A stretch of 64,000 bases of DNA, from contig CANTUQ010000043.1 of assembly GCA_947683425.1 (NCBI GenBank), forward strand, positions 9,557,501-9,621,500, given 5' to 3'. A program made the position numbers and the translations under genes. The first letter of the stretch is position 1. Each line of letters starts with the position of its first letter. The notes beneath the pieces are model-generated. The model worked only from the letters and a program-made list of their open reading frames with translations. It was not told the origin of the DNA and did not search any database. This document shows positions 22,646 through 34,535 of this stretch, one piece after another. The DNA comes from Excoecaria cochinchinensis (Eukaryota > Streptophyta > Magnoliopsida > Malpighiales > Euphorbiaceae).

Positions 22646-23715
22646 TGAACAATTAAATAAGAACACAAGAAATGAGAAGTAAAAAAATAATAGATATAAA
22701 AGAATTTACATTATAACTAATTATTTGGAAACAAAAAATTAAATAAAAAATTAAATTAAAAATTGAGCCAAGGATGCTTTCGCTCAAAATTTAAGCTGAT
22801 GAAATGAAGGTAAGATCCAATTCATTGCCTTGATTGTAAGAATATATTAGAAAAATAAAATATTGAAAATGAATTTTTACTCAAGAACAAATAATTGATT
22901 TATTTGTATCAAAGTAAAGAATTATTAAATGAAAAGAAGAAAATTCCCAAGAACAAAAACTATTCTTTTTGCCTTAAGAATTAACTTGGAAAAATCCTTT
23001 AGAAATTGAGAGAATTTGTTTTTGAGAGAAGAAAGAAGAAGAAAAATATTTTTCTAAAGAGAATCCCCCTTAATTCTCACTAAAAAACCATTTTATATTT
23101 CCAATTAAAATCATATTTTTTAATGGCAAAATAAAAATAATTGAATTCTAATAACAGCCAAAAAAACTAAAGAATTTGAATAGTTAGAAGATAAGAGGGT
23201 TTTAGAATTAAATTATGCAAAAAAAATGAGTTAAAAACACTTAAAGATGAAGTAAAACGAAAATCGGCAGCTGGAAGGGCGAAAGGGCGCGACAGGGGGC
23301 GAGAGACACCCGTCGGCGCGCCCGACCGGCATCTCCCACGTGTAGCAGAGCGCTGCGCTGCGCGCGGGATGCCCTGTGCATCGGCCGCGCTCCAGCACAT
23401 CGCTCGAGCAGCAGCGCGCGCCCTGCACGCTGGCCTGCGCACTGGGTCTCTGCGGCGCGCGCCCAGTGCTGCCGCAGCCCGACATCCGTGCGAATTTTTT
23501 TTTTCTATAAAACACAATAATTTAAAAACTAACTTTTTTTTATCCCTAAATAATTTTAAAAATATTTTTAAAATACATTTCTATTTATTCCTAACAAATC
23601 AAAACGACAAGGAGATTATCACTTCCAACTTTCATTCTTTTTGCCTATAAATCGGCACACTTAATTTCATCATTAGGTAATCCTGATCAAGGCTACTCGG
23701 GACTCGGTGTCTATA
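21074..23715 (-). repeat. Tat 5' LTR of element B
   Basis: A 2.6 kb LTR in reverse orientation and sister of 8411-11240, with closely matching sequence throughout, including the AAT microsatellites (shorter here), the GC island (23270-23490) and the outer end ACTCGGGACTCGGTGTCTATA. The terminal TG on the element strand has become TA. It is followed without spacer by another Tat LTR. Confidence 0.9.
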
Positions 23716-26144
23716 GAGCCGAACCCCAGGGTGCCCCGAACCGTCCACTTTTAGGGCTTTCAGGAGGAGGTTCATTAAAACTTGTAACGAATTACAAGTG
23801 CGTCCATTTTGGGCAACAAGAAGGTTTCTTGGAGTCGCCACTCAATAGAACATTGGGGTAGGTCCGTCTAGCCTCAATGAGCCTAAGACAGCGCTGCTAT
23901 GTCCATTATAGGCAAGCCGGAGGTGCCTTGGAGGCTTCCACCCTAATGATAGGATGGTCCTCTAGCCTCACGCTTAGGCAAACTAAAGATGTCTTGGAGG
24001 CGTCCACCCTAATAGAACATTAGGGTGGCCCTCTCGCCTCGTGGTACCTAGAACTATGCAATTTTAAGCCTTTTTATTGGACACAAGAGGTGTCTTGGAG
24101 GTCCCATCCCAATAGAACATTGAGATGGCCCTCTCGCCTTGTTGAGCCCAGAGACCAGAGAAGGTTCGGGACTTCCCATTTATTAATACCTTGGTTAAGT
24201 TTATAGTTAAGTTTTGAATTTATCGTTTCATCCCATTTCTCATTCAATTTAATGCATTCAAATTGAAGCGCAAATCATCCATTCAGGGGAAGCGGTAAAT
24301 AAAGCATAATTAAAATAAAGTGCACAAAAAATAGATTACAATAAAACTAGGGGCAAAATACAACCCCCGTTGTAAATTGCAAGTGATTCATACATAAATC
24401 AGGATATATATTAAGGATGAGGACATTGGTCCTCACATGTAAATTCATTACAAATAATTTTGAGATGTCGATTTTTATTTGTTAGAAAAATTGGACAAAA
24501 ACCCCAATTTAATTAATAAAAATATTTAACCATTTTTATTAGCGGGATAATATAAAAAGGGTATTATTCACAATAACGATATAATTTAAAACAAAAAAGG
24601 ATAAAGTCCGAAAAATGAACCCGAGAGAAGACCCTTAGCTCTTTGCAGTAGCTTCTACATCAAATGGCTCCAAATCCACCAAACAAGTCAAAATAAAAAC
24701 TCACAAAAATAAAGGACATGTTAGTGTAAAATTAAAGAACCAAAATAAATATGAAATTAAATGATAAGGAGGAAAACGGAAGAAATTGAATACGAAAACT
24801 ATTAAAAACAAAAGAAAAAAAGGAAAAGGAGTCAAATAGGGAAAGGAGTCCTAGGGATGGCCCAAAGCGTGTAACCGACGGGTGTTCCTGGGCACAACAA
24901 ACGGGCATAAGGGCAGCCTTCGACGGCTCGTCACTCGCTTGAGCAACAGCTATCGATGGTCCTTATGCCCATCAGTCACCTTTGTTCCCGAAAAGAAACG
25001 CAAAATTAAAATTTTCTTTTTGTTTTAATTTGAATAAAAATGGATTTTTATGCAAGAAATCACCAGAAATAATCAAATTCAAAATAATAGATCCAGAATG
25101 TTTACCCTCATATTTTTACCTTGTCAAGGTGAATGTTGCAAGATTTTGACTCCTCGAGTTCTACAAGGATGGGATTGTGATAATGCGATTTGGAGAGATT
25201 TTTGGTTGCAAAAATCTTACTTTGAAAAATAAACCAAGAGAAGGAAATTATTTTCTCTTTCTTAGAATTTTGACAGCGGTGAATATCTAAATTAGCTGGA
25301 TTGACGAAAATGAATGGATCTTGTTTCCTCGGATTAGCGTAATTCGAGAATAAAATAAAATAAAGAATAAGAAATTTTGAAAGAAAATTCTTTTTGTAGA
25401 AGTCGAAAAAATGAAATCTCTGTGGAAAATTGCTAAGCTTTAGTTTTCAAATTAAAAGTTTTCCGATCAAGAATTTTTCAGCGAATTTTTCCACCCCAAA
25501 AACTGAATCCCCTTCCCTTATTTATAGATTTAGGATAAAATTTCAAATAAATTTAAATTTTAAATTTAGATTTGAAGAGGATTTTTTGAAATCAGAGATT
25601 TTAAAAGATATTTGGAATATTTGGTAAATCCCACTAAATCTCACCAAAATTTGGCGGTTTAAACTGCTAAATCATCGACCGAAGGGCGTCGGTGGATGAT
25701 CGACGGCCGTCGGCGAAAAGGGTAACAGCGGTCATTTGACCGGTGGGCCTTACACGTGGCATAACAACCACTCGCGAGGCGTCGTTCAACCGAGAGACAG
25801 GCACCGCTTAGGTGGAACGACAGGCACCGCTTGGGTAGAGCGACGGGTACCACTCAAGCGAGAGATAGGCACCCCCCCCGAGCGATAGCCGGCACTCGAC
25901 GCGAGAGACGGGCCCATTGCACAACCGACGAGCTGTTTTACCAGAGACGGGCTGCCCATCTGTGGACCAAAATTCTAATTTTTAAGGTTTTGACTCTCCG
26001 AAACCTCCTGTTCACTTAGAAAACATCCGATCCTCATTAAACTGGAGAATGAACACCCATAACTTTCATCACTTATCCGAAGCCAATGTTAGCTTCTTCA
26101 CCAGGAAACTCTGATCTGGACTGCCTCAGGACCCGGTGTCTATA
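23716..26144 (-). repeat. Tat LTR J, reverse orientation, of the subfamily of element I
   Basis: A 2.4 kb LTR starting GAGCCGAACCCC and ending CTCAGGACCCGGTGTCTATA. It abuts the previous LTR directly. It carries GC-rich islands near 24870-24970 and 25680-25960, including the perfect palindrome CGACGGCCGTCG (25701-25712), and a minus-strand TATA-like CTATAAATAAGG near 25514-25525. It is closer to LTR 31056-33368 than to its neighbour. No internal region or primer site flanks it, so it is a solo LTR or the leftover of a deleted element. Confidence 0.8.
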
Positions 26145-27866
26145 ATATCACATGTAAAGGTATGATTTTGATGTGTTTTTATATCAAATAATGGCACGGC
26201 GATGTTATACAACATGAAAATGACCTAAATAAATGTTAAAAGTGATTAAAAGAATTCATAGTGAAAAGTTAGTATGTTGGCCAAATGGTATGTATGGGGT
26301 TATCCATGTGTACCATGATAAATTCATGAAATTTATGGCATGTGACGGTATATGGATGTGAATTACATGTATAATGATGTCATAGTATGATGAGATGCCA
26401 TAAAATGTATGTATGGTAACTTAAAAATGCGAAAAATGAAATAATGTTGCCCCATGTGATGATCTGGTAGTTGAGTCTAGTTCAGGATATATTGGCTAGC
26501 CATTGGGACATAAGACCGCGAGTGTGAGCATAATGTCTCACTTATTGCAGGCCAATGACGGTCCTACCTCATTGTGTTTGAAAGTTTTTAAATTGTTTTG
26601 GAATGTACTTAAAGACAGGGGTGGTCCCATAGGATCCCTTTAGCATATTTGTGAGCCTTTGGGGTTCACATCTCGTTTATCCTGTTCATAGAATCTGCCA
26701 GTGTTGTACAGGGGCAAAATGGTAAAAACAAGTTTAAAACGGTTAAATTGTGATTAAAATAATATTTGTGTGAAAAAAGGGACATAATTGGAATCATGTA
26801 AAAGTTTGAGGGTAAAATGGTAATTTTGACCTTAAATGGATAAATAATGATTAATAAGGGTAAAAATGTCATTAAATGGTTATATATGAAAATTGGTCAC
26901 CTTTTAAGGACTAAAATGTAATTTGGCATGAAATTGGAAATTGGAGGGCAAAATAGTAATTTGCATGTTAAATAATGTAAAATTGGTAAAATAAAATGAA
27001 CTAGTGGCATTTTGGGCATTTTGGTAAAGTTTAAGGACATAATTGTAATTTTGCTAAACGTAGGGATGAAATGGTAATTATGGTCTTTTATGAGTATTAA
27101 TTGTGTAAATACCTTTAAATCTGTGATTTAATGGTAATTAAATGTGATATTGCATGCATAATTGATAAATAAGATGAATAATATTTAATTCTGATTATTT
27201 TATTATATTTGTAATATTGTTTATGCATGATAACTTATTGAAAATACCTGGAATTGCAATCACCACTGGTCATATTTAATGCTCAGCATGTAGTTTTATT
27301 TGATTGCGTGTAGGTACACCTTATGATGTGGAGCAGTGCATACCTCACATATTTTGGAAGCCGACTGAAGAAGTTGTTTTAGAATATTTTAAGTATGTTA
27401 AGAATTATGGCATGTATATGAACTTATAATTAGTTTTGGGTACTGATTTGTAATAGACTATTATAACTGGCACTAGTTAGTGATTGATGTGATGATTGAT
27501 TTTATGTGTCTGGATGTATGTGATTGCATGCCATGGCATGCCTGGTAGGTTGTAGAAGTTAAGTTAATACAAATGGTAAAGTGTAATGCGTGATTGCATG
27601 TTAAAGTAAAAATTGACCAAATGAATAGTAATTTAGGACAGTTATAGGTCAATCGATGGAATTGAGTTTAAGTTAAAATAAGTTTTGTTAGTGCTTAGTT
27701 GTTCTAATGTTGTTAATAGACTTAGGCAACTAAAATAAGTAAATAATCAGGTTAAAAAAAATTACCGGTTTTCATTGTATTGGACTGTATAGTAATCTGG
27801 TTACTTAATTAGGTTAATCGGCTTAAGGTGGTTAGTTAATTAATGGAATGTAAGGAATAAGAGTGT
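26145..27866 (+). repeat. Unassigned LTR-like block
   Basis: About 1.7 kb of AT-rich sequence without ORFs, full of imperfect GGTAAAATGGTAATTTTG-like motifs (26690-27080). It ends in AAGAGTGTTACA, like the chromovirus LTR ends in this window, and GTGTAGGTAC near 27309 resembles the GT(A/G)(T/C)AGGT site of LTRs E and F. It could be a partial chromovirus LTR in plus orientation. It separates LTR J from element C's leader. I could not find its 5' end or a target duplication. Confidence 0.35.
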
Positions 27867-27936
27867 TACAGCTAGAGCCTTAGATCTATACTAGTTTGCA
27901 CCCTCTATCAGCCCCGGTACATTCCCAAAACCCGAT
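27867..27936 (+). other. 5' leader fragment of element C with left target duplication of D
   Basis: Contains GAGCCTTAGATCTATACTAG and CCCCGGTACATTCCC, matching the Tat leader. It is cut at 27936 by element D, and the leader resumes at 46725. The last five bases, CCGAT (27932-27936), are repeated at 46725-46729. Confidence 0.85.
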
Positions 27937-30441
27937 TGTAGACACTGGGTTCTGAGGCAGCTCAGATCAGAGGTTACCCAATGATGAAATTAACGCCTGT
28001 TCACAGGTAAAAAAGTTGAAAGTAATGATTTTCTTGTTAAAATTTGCTTTCTTGAAATAAAAAATAAAAAATATAAAAACTAAAAATAAAAATAAAAAAA
28101 GATTTTTTAAATTATAGTATTTTAGTCAAAATGGTTTCTTTAAAAATAAAAAAAAAATTGGACGTCGGCCGCGTTGGTGGCGCGCACGCGCTGGGGCGCT
28201 CGCCCCTGCACTACGAGGCGCCGCTCGCCCAGCGCCCGCGTGATGGGCGAGGCACCACTCGCCCGTACCTCACCTTCCAGCGCGCAACGCACGCTGGCAG
28301 CCCTTCGCTCGCTAGCAACGGGCATTCGTCGCCCAGATCTGCCGATTTTCGCCGAAAACACAATTTTTGGCCTTTTTTCGCGATTTTTTCTTCAACGTTT
28401 ATTTTTTTATCCCATTTTTTGGTATTTTCATGGGGTTTTTTTTCAATTTTTAAAATTAAGATAGGTTTTAAATTATTTTTTATTTTTTTAGTATTTTTTA
28501 TTTTTTATTTTTTTATTAAAATTTATCCTTAAAATAAATATCAAAAATTTTATTTTATCTTCTAAATTCTAATTTGAGTTCAAAAAAATTTAATTTTATC
28601 TTTAAATCTAATTTGTATTTAAAAATATTTGATTTGATTTTCTAAAATCTAATTTGAATTCAAATAGATTTGATATCTATTTTTAAAGATAATTTGAATT
28701 TTGAAAAGATTTGATTTTTAAATTCGAATTTTAAAAATATTTGCATTTTAAATTTGATTTTTAAAAATATTTGACTTTTAAATTTGAATTTTAAAAAGAT
28801 TTGATTTTTAAATTTGAATTTTAAATTTAAATTTTAAAAAGATTTGATTTTTTTTCCTTATCGTCAGTTAGCTTATAAATAGCAGGCTGAGTATCGAGAA
28901 AAAGGATTCAGATTTTTGCCTTCTTCTTCTTCAAATGAATTCTTACTTCATTTTTTTTTCTTTGAGTTTTCTTCTTCAAATAAATTTCTTTAGGTTTTAA
29001 AAATAAATTCCTTTAGGTTTTAAAAATAAATTCTTGATAAAAAGAGTCATTCTTGAGACAAAGAAAATAATTTTTTGCTCTTAAGAATTTTTATTTTCTT
29101 CCATTATTTTTAAGCAAGTTTTTTATTGGAATAAAACTCCAATTTTTATTATTTTCAATTCTAAATTTGCGGATCAATGCAAGGAAATCAATCATCTTTT
29201 TCCCTTCATCGATTTCGAATTCTGAGGGTAAATATTATGGGTTCAATCCTACTTTTCTTTTCTTTTATTTCTATTTTATTTATTCACAATCATTTTATCA
29301 ACATGTATATATTTATATCTATTGTTTATATATTTATTTTATCTCTGATATTTTCTTTATTTTCATTATTTTATTTCATTGTCCCACTCACGTGTTATTT
29401 GTTTTTCTTAGAAGTTTACTTATTTCTACTGACTATGGAGCGCTAAGAAGGGGAGCCCACTAGGATGATCTGGGGATGCTAATTTGGTTTATTTCCTTTA
29501 CCTTATTTCTTTTTAGTTTATTTTTATTTTCAATTTATTGTAAATATTATTTTGAGCCCGCTAATGTAAAAATGGCTAAATATTTGTACAAATATATGGT
29601 ATTTTGCTAAATAAAATAGGACTAATGTCCTGATTTTCTATCCAAAAAAAATAGATGTTTAACATTATTTTTCTCTAAATATGCATGTGAAGACTGATGT
29701 CTTCATTTTTAATCGAATATCCCGCTTTGTGTATGTTTCCTTTTTTGCTCATTTACAATGGGGGTTGTATTCCGCCCCTAGTTTTTTGTAAGCTATTGCA
29801 TTTTTGATTTACTTCATTTTGAGCTTACTTTATTTAATGCTTCCATTATATGATTGATTTGAAGCTTTAATTCTTGCATTAAACGAATGAGAAAATGAAT
29901 GAAATCTTAAATTTAAAAGTCAATTATAATTTAATCAAGGTATGAATAAATAGGAAGTCCCGAACCTTCTCTAGTCCTAGGCTCAACGAGGTTAGAGGAC
30001 CATCTCAATGTCCTATTGGGGTGGGGTCACCAAAATATCTCTTGTTGCCCAAAATAGGCCCAATTTGCATGGTCTTAGGCTCCACGAGATTAGATGATCC
30101 TTCCAGTGTTCTATTGGAAGGAGGTGTCAAAAATATATCTAGCATGCCTAAAATAGACACATATGCATCGTCTTAGGCTTCACGAGATTAGACGGTCCTT
30201 CCAGTGTTCTATTGGAAAGAGGTGTTCAAAATATCTCTGATTGCCCAAAATAGACACATGCGCTGTCTTAGGCTCAGTGAGGCTAGACGACCTTTTTCAA
30301 TGTTTTATTGGGTGGTGACTCCAAAACACCTCCTTGTTGCCCAAAATAGACGCCCTTTTAATCTCTTACAAGCTCCATAAACCTCTCTCGGATGCCCTAA
30401 AAGTGGGTTTTCGGGACCCTCGGGGTTTGGCGGGTATCACA
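27937..30441 (+). repeat. Tat 5' LTR of element D
   Basis: A 2.5 kb LTR from TGTAGACACTGGG to GGCGGGTATCACA. It contains a GC island (28155-28345, GGGCGCTCGCCC-type repeats), an AT-rich tract of imperfect TTTGAATTTTAAAAA repeats (28540-28860), a TATA box (28874-28881) and a T/C-rich segment. It is co-linear with its partner at 44212-46724; many scattered differences show that D is not a recent insertion. Confidence 0.92.
28874..28881 (+). promoter_or_regulatory. TATA box of LTR D (5' copy)
   Basis: TATAAATA in the context AGCTTATAAATAGCAGG, conserved in the 3' LTR at 45178-45185. It is probably the element's Pol II promoter; transcription would start about 30 bases downstream. Confidence 0.7.
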
Positions 30442-30442
30442 G

Positions 30443-30460
30443 TACCGACTCCGCTGGGGA
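30443..30460 (+). other. Primer binding site of element D
   Basis: TACCGACTCCGCTGGGGA, one base after the LTR end. It matches the TGGCGACTCCACTGGGGA of element B apart from three differences. Confidence 0.7.
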
Positions 30461-31055
30461 CATAAATGAGACTTCGCTTTGAAAGTACCTTGATTAAAAT
30501 ATAGAATTGAGTTTTAATTTAAAATTGTATCCCTTTTCGAAATTGCATTGTATATCATTAGAGCCTTAGATCTAGGCTAGTTTGGTCCCTCTTTTAACCC
30601 CGGTGCATTCCCGAAGCATAACCCTACGTTCACTCAATGTAGGAAAGTGTTAAGGATAATCACCAGCCCAAGTCTAGTACCATGTGGTATATCAAATGAT
30701 GACCCGACCGGTCGCTATGCTCATAACGAGCTAGACCCATTAGCAGGGATCATGCTTGGGTAGCCCAAAATTATCACCACCCTAGCCAAAGCTCATGTAA
30801 TGAAAGTAGATACTTCCCCTAAGTGGCATGAACCGTAATATTATGCTTGCTGTATGGATCATTATGTATTGGACAAACCCAGATACTTTGACTGGTCACA
30901 CAATCAAAGGCTTTCATGCCCCGATAGGCTCATGTCGATTTATTCAGGCTGCCTAAATACACAATCATCAAAACCCATACGCATGTACATTAGATAAGAA
31001 AGGTTATGCTGCCAGTTTTCCACCATGCACCATGCGCATCCATCGGGTTCCCTGT
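30461..31055 (+). other. 5' leader of element D
   Basis: Same leader as A, B and C, in plus orientation. It is cut at 31055 by the terminus of element I. No gene. Confidence 0.8.
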
Positions 31056-33368
31056 TGTGACGCGCGCCGAACCTTGCTGGCTTCCTAAAGGCCCGCTTTA
31101 GGGCTTCCAGGAGAGGTTCATTGGAACTTGTAAGGGATTTACAAGTGCGTCTATTTTGCACAACAAGGAGGTTTCATGGAGTTGCCACCCAATAAAATAT
31201 TGGGAAAGTTCGTCTCACCTCAGTGAGCCTAAGACGGCGCATATTATCCATTTTGGGCAAACCAAAGGGGTCTTGGAGGCATTCACCCCAATAGAATATT
31301 GGAATGACCCTCTAACCCTGAGGAGCCTAGGATTGTAAATTGAGTCTTTTGATGGGACACAAGAGGTGTCTTGGAGACCCCATTCCAATGAAACATCGAA
31401 ATGGGCCTATCGCCTCGTTAAGCCCAAAGACTAGAGTAGGTTCGGGACTTCTCATTTATTTATACCTTGATTAATTTTACAATTAGGTTTTGAATTTATT
31501 ATTTCACAATCTTTCCATACGATGCAATTAATTAAAAAGGCGCAATCATTCACAGAAAAGAAAAAAATAAAATAATATTAAAATAAAGCATATGAAAGTA
31601 AATTACAATAAAACTAGGGGCGGAATACAACCCCCATTGTAAATAAGGTACAAAACATGCATAAAACGAGATACTTATTAAAAATTGAGGACATTGGTCC
31701 TAGATTTATTTATTATCAAAAACAATCTTTTATGTGATGATTTTATTGGATAAAATAGGACTTTGGTCCTTGATTTTGCGAAAACTCCCAAATTGATTAT
31801 TATAAAACTCTTAGCCATTTTTATTAACATGACAAAAAAATAATTTTACAAAAGGGAAATAAATAAATTATCATAATAATAACAACAATCATGCAATTAA
31901 TATAATAATAAAATACTAAAACTAATAATAAGACTAGCAATAATAATAATAATAAGTAAAAAAAATAGTAATAAACCTACAATCAATATTAAATAAATAA
32001 TAATAATAAAGATGAGGGTTAAAGGGAATAAACAAAGTACAAATCCTTAGATTTGGGTGGCCACCATCATCCTCAAATTGAACCCATCCAAAAAATAATA
32101 AAAAGGATATCTCACAAAAATAAACAAACACATTAGTACAAAAATTCAGAACTGAAATAAAATGATAAAATAAAGGCTAAAAAAAAGGGTTTTTGAATAA
32201 GAGGGCAAACAAAATAAAGAAAAAAAAAATAGAAAACATAAATAAATGAAAACAAATTAAAACAGTGAGGGAAAGCCCAGGGACGGCCATTCAGACGTGA
32301 CCGACAGGCGTCGAAAATGTGACCGGCGGGCAGTAAAGTGCGCTAAATACGTCCCATCTCTCAAGCGAGGGACAAGCGTTGGTGACCGCACTACCCGTCG
32401 GTCACCCTTGGTCGCCAAAAAAATGACAAAACAGCAGATTTTTCACAAAAAATAATTTATTTTGGATAAAATACTTAAAAGAAACACAAATAATTAAATT
32501 CAATCAACCAAATGTCAGATTTATAATATTTACCCTTGGATTATACTTTTTTGGATGAATGTAGGATAATTTTCGGTCCCGCGCGCTTCACGAAAATCGA
32601 ATAAAAATCAAGAAAAGAAAATTTATATATCTTCCTTGAAAATTAGCAACAATTCAAATGTTGGAATCGATAAATTGACGGAAACAAATTAATCTTGTTA
32701 CCTCAATTTAATTGGATTCACCAAAATAAGATTTTGAAAGGAAAATTAAAAAGATGAAAATATTTTCTTTTTGTTTTATAAAAATATCATTTTTGAGAGA
32801 AAAATATTAGACAATATTTTCTACTTGAGAAAGGAAAATAAAATCCCCTAATCCAAATTGTCCAACCCCCAAATTGAATAAAAATCCCCCCTTTATAGAA
32901 AAGAGAATCCTATTCGGAATAGGAAAGAGAAATCCTATTCCAAATAGGATTTGGCAAATGACCGACGGGCGTCTGAAGCCTACAGACGGGCGTCTATTAA
33001 AAAGGGCACGCGTGGTCATTTGGCCAACAGAAGGAACGAGGCACGAGGGTAACAGACGGGCGTCGGTTTATGGACATGTGTCTGTCGTTTGCTTCATCGA
33101 CGGCCTATCTCTCTTGGCGAGGGACGGATCATCTCGGCTACCGACGGGCCTCTGACTACCGACGGGCAGGCCGTCTGTGGAGAAAAAAAACACTTTTATG
33201 CTAAATCTTTCTAATTTTCGAATTCTTTCTGTTGCGAATGAAAATCTCCGATCCTTGTGAATCCGAAGGACTAAAATTCTCGAATTTCATCAATTGAATC
33301 TGAAACAGACACTGATTTCTTCATCGAGTAATCTTTTATCTGAACTGCCTCAGGGCATGGTGCTTACA
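31056..33368 (-). repeat. Tat 3' LTR of element I
   Basis: A 2.3 kb LTR in reverse orientation, from TGTGACGCGCGCC to GGTGCTTACA on the top strand. It has GC islands near 32275-32410 and 32940-33180 with AGACGGGCGTCT and GACGGGCAGGCCGTC palindromes, and a minus-strand TATA-like CTATAAAGGG near 32890-32899. Confidence 0.88.
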
Positions 33369-33385
33369 GTTGCCCCCAATTTTGG
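33369..33385 (-). other. Polypurine tract of element I
   Basis: On the element strand this is CCAAAATTGGGGGCAAC directly before the LTR TGTAAGC. It corresponds to AAAATTGGGGGAAAC before LTR D2. It primes plus-strand DNA synthesis. Confidence 0.75.
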
Positions 33386-33589
33386 GGAAACTAGTGCACT
33401 AGTGCCTAGATGAGCTAAAATCCAGAGAAGAAGAAGGAAAGAAACACGTACCTGAGGCAGTCCTTACCTTCTAAAAGGGATCGGTTGGTGTTCACTTGGC
33501 GGGCCTCATCTCGGTCTGCTCGGTGGTGAATGTCGTGGATGATAGTGTTGTCGAGCCATGATTTGTTCTGATGTGTGGGTCCCTACTGG

Positions 33590-34110
33590 TCTCGTCTCGA
33601 CCTGTAAGGTGAGATGTAGCGTTCTCTAGCTACGATCCCGGTGTGAAGCGCAGTGTTTTCTAACTACTATCTCATTTGCCCTACTGACCTCGTCTCGGTC
33701 TGCATGGCCTTCCGCTAGCCTCATCTCGGCCTGCACGGGTAATGTGAGATGCAGCACTCTCTGACTACAATCCCGATTGCAAGATGCAGTGTTATCTAAT
33801 CGCAGTCCCGCCATGATGTATTCTATTGCTGATGCCCTACTGACCTCGTCTCGGTCTGTATGGCCTTCCGCTAGCCTCGTCTCGGCCTACATGGGGAATG
33901 TGAGATGCAGCACTCTCTGTCTGCAATCCCGGTTGCGAGATGTAGTACTCTATGACTACAATCCCGGTTCGTTGGAATTTCCTTGCTAACCCCCATTCGA
34001 TTTGCAAGGTGCGTAGTACTTTCTGACTACATCATGAGTTTGTGAGACGCAGTATTCTCTGACTACAGTCTCGATTGCTAAAACTTCCTTGCTAACCCCC
34101 ATTCGATCTG
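33590..34110. repeat. 3'-region tandem repeats of element I
   Basis: Imperfect repeats of GAGATGCAGCACTCTCTGAC followed by TACAATCCCG. A higher-order unit of about 155 bases repeats at 33680 and 33837 (CTACTGACCTCGTCTCGGTC). The sequence is unrelated to the arrays in B and D although it occupies the same place between polypurine tract and genes. Confidence 0.8.
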
Positions 34111-34535
34111 CAAGTTAGTTTTGGTTGAATATGATCTTAAAGGACACAGCGTTTGCTCTGTTCATCCTCCTTTTTGATTATTGGTCACTGGAGTGATGTG
34201 AAGCCAAGTTCCTGTATGGTAAATGATTTTTGTTAATTCTTGTGCAAAATAATCTGATTGTTAGGCTTATGAATATTTTATATTGCCATTGTTATTTATC
34301 ATTTTCTTGTTATGGTCATATAATCATTCGTCTTTAGTGTAAATGAATTAAAGATAAAGATAAGGGAAATAACATGTAAATTTAGCAGCAAATGTTTTTC
34401 CACTAAAAGATTCAGTTTTGTACAATGTAATATAAACATAATGATGATAATGAAAAATACAAAAATTGATACCAGGACTCCCTGAATTGCTATAGGGGTG
34501 GATATTCCGAGGGCTCCTCTTTCCGATCATCATCA

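Noticed and set aside
28131..28532. A 133-codon ORF as a gene, with overlapping frames on both strands
   Set aside because: It lies in the GC island of LTR D; similar frames arise in each GC island because stop codons are rare there, and they are not conserved between the two LTRs.
29167..29463. Membrane-protein-like ORFs (also 45441-45722)
   Set aside because: The T-rich 3' half of LTR D gives Phe/Tyr/Ile-rich frames; the frame differs between the two LTRs of the same element.
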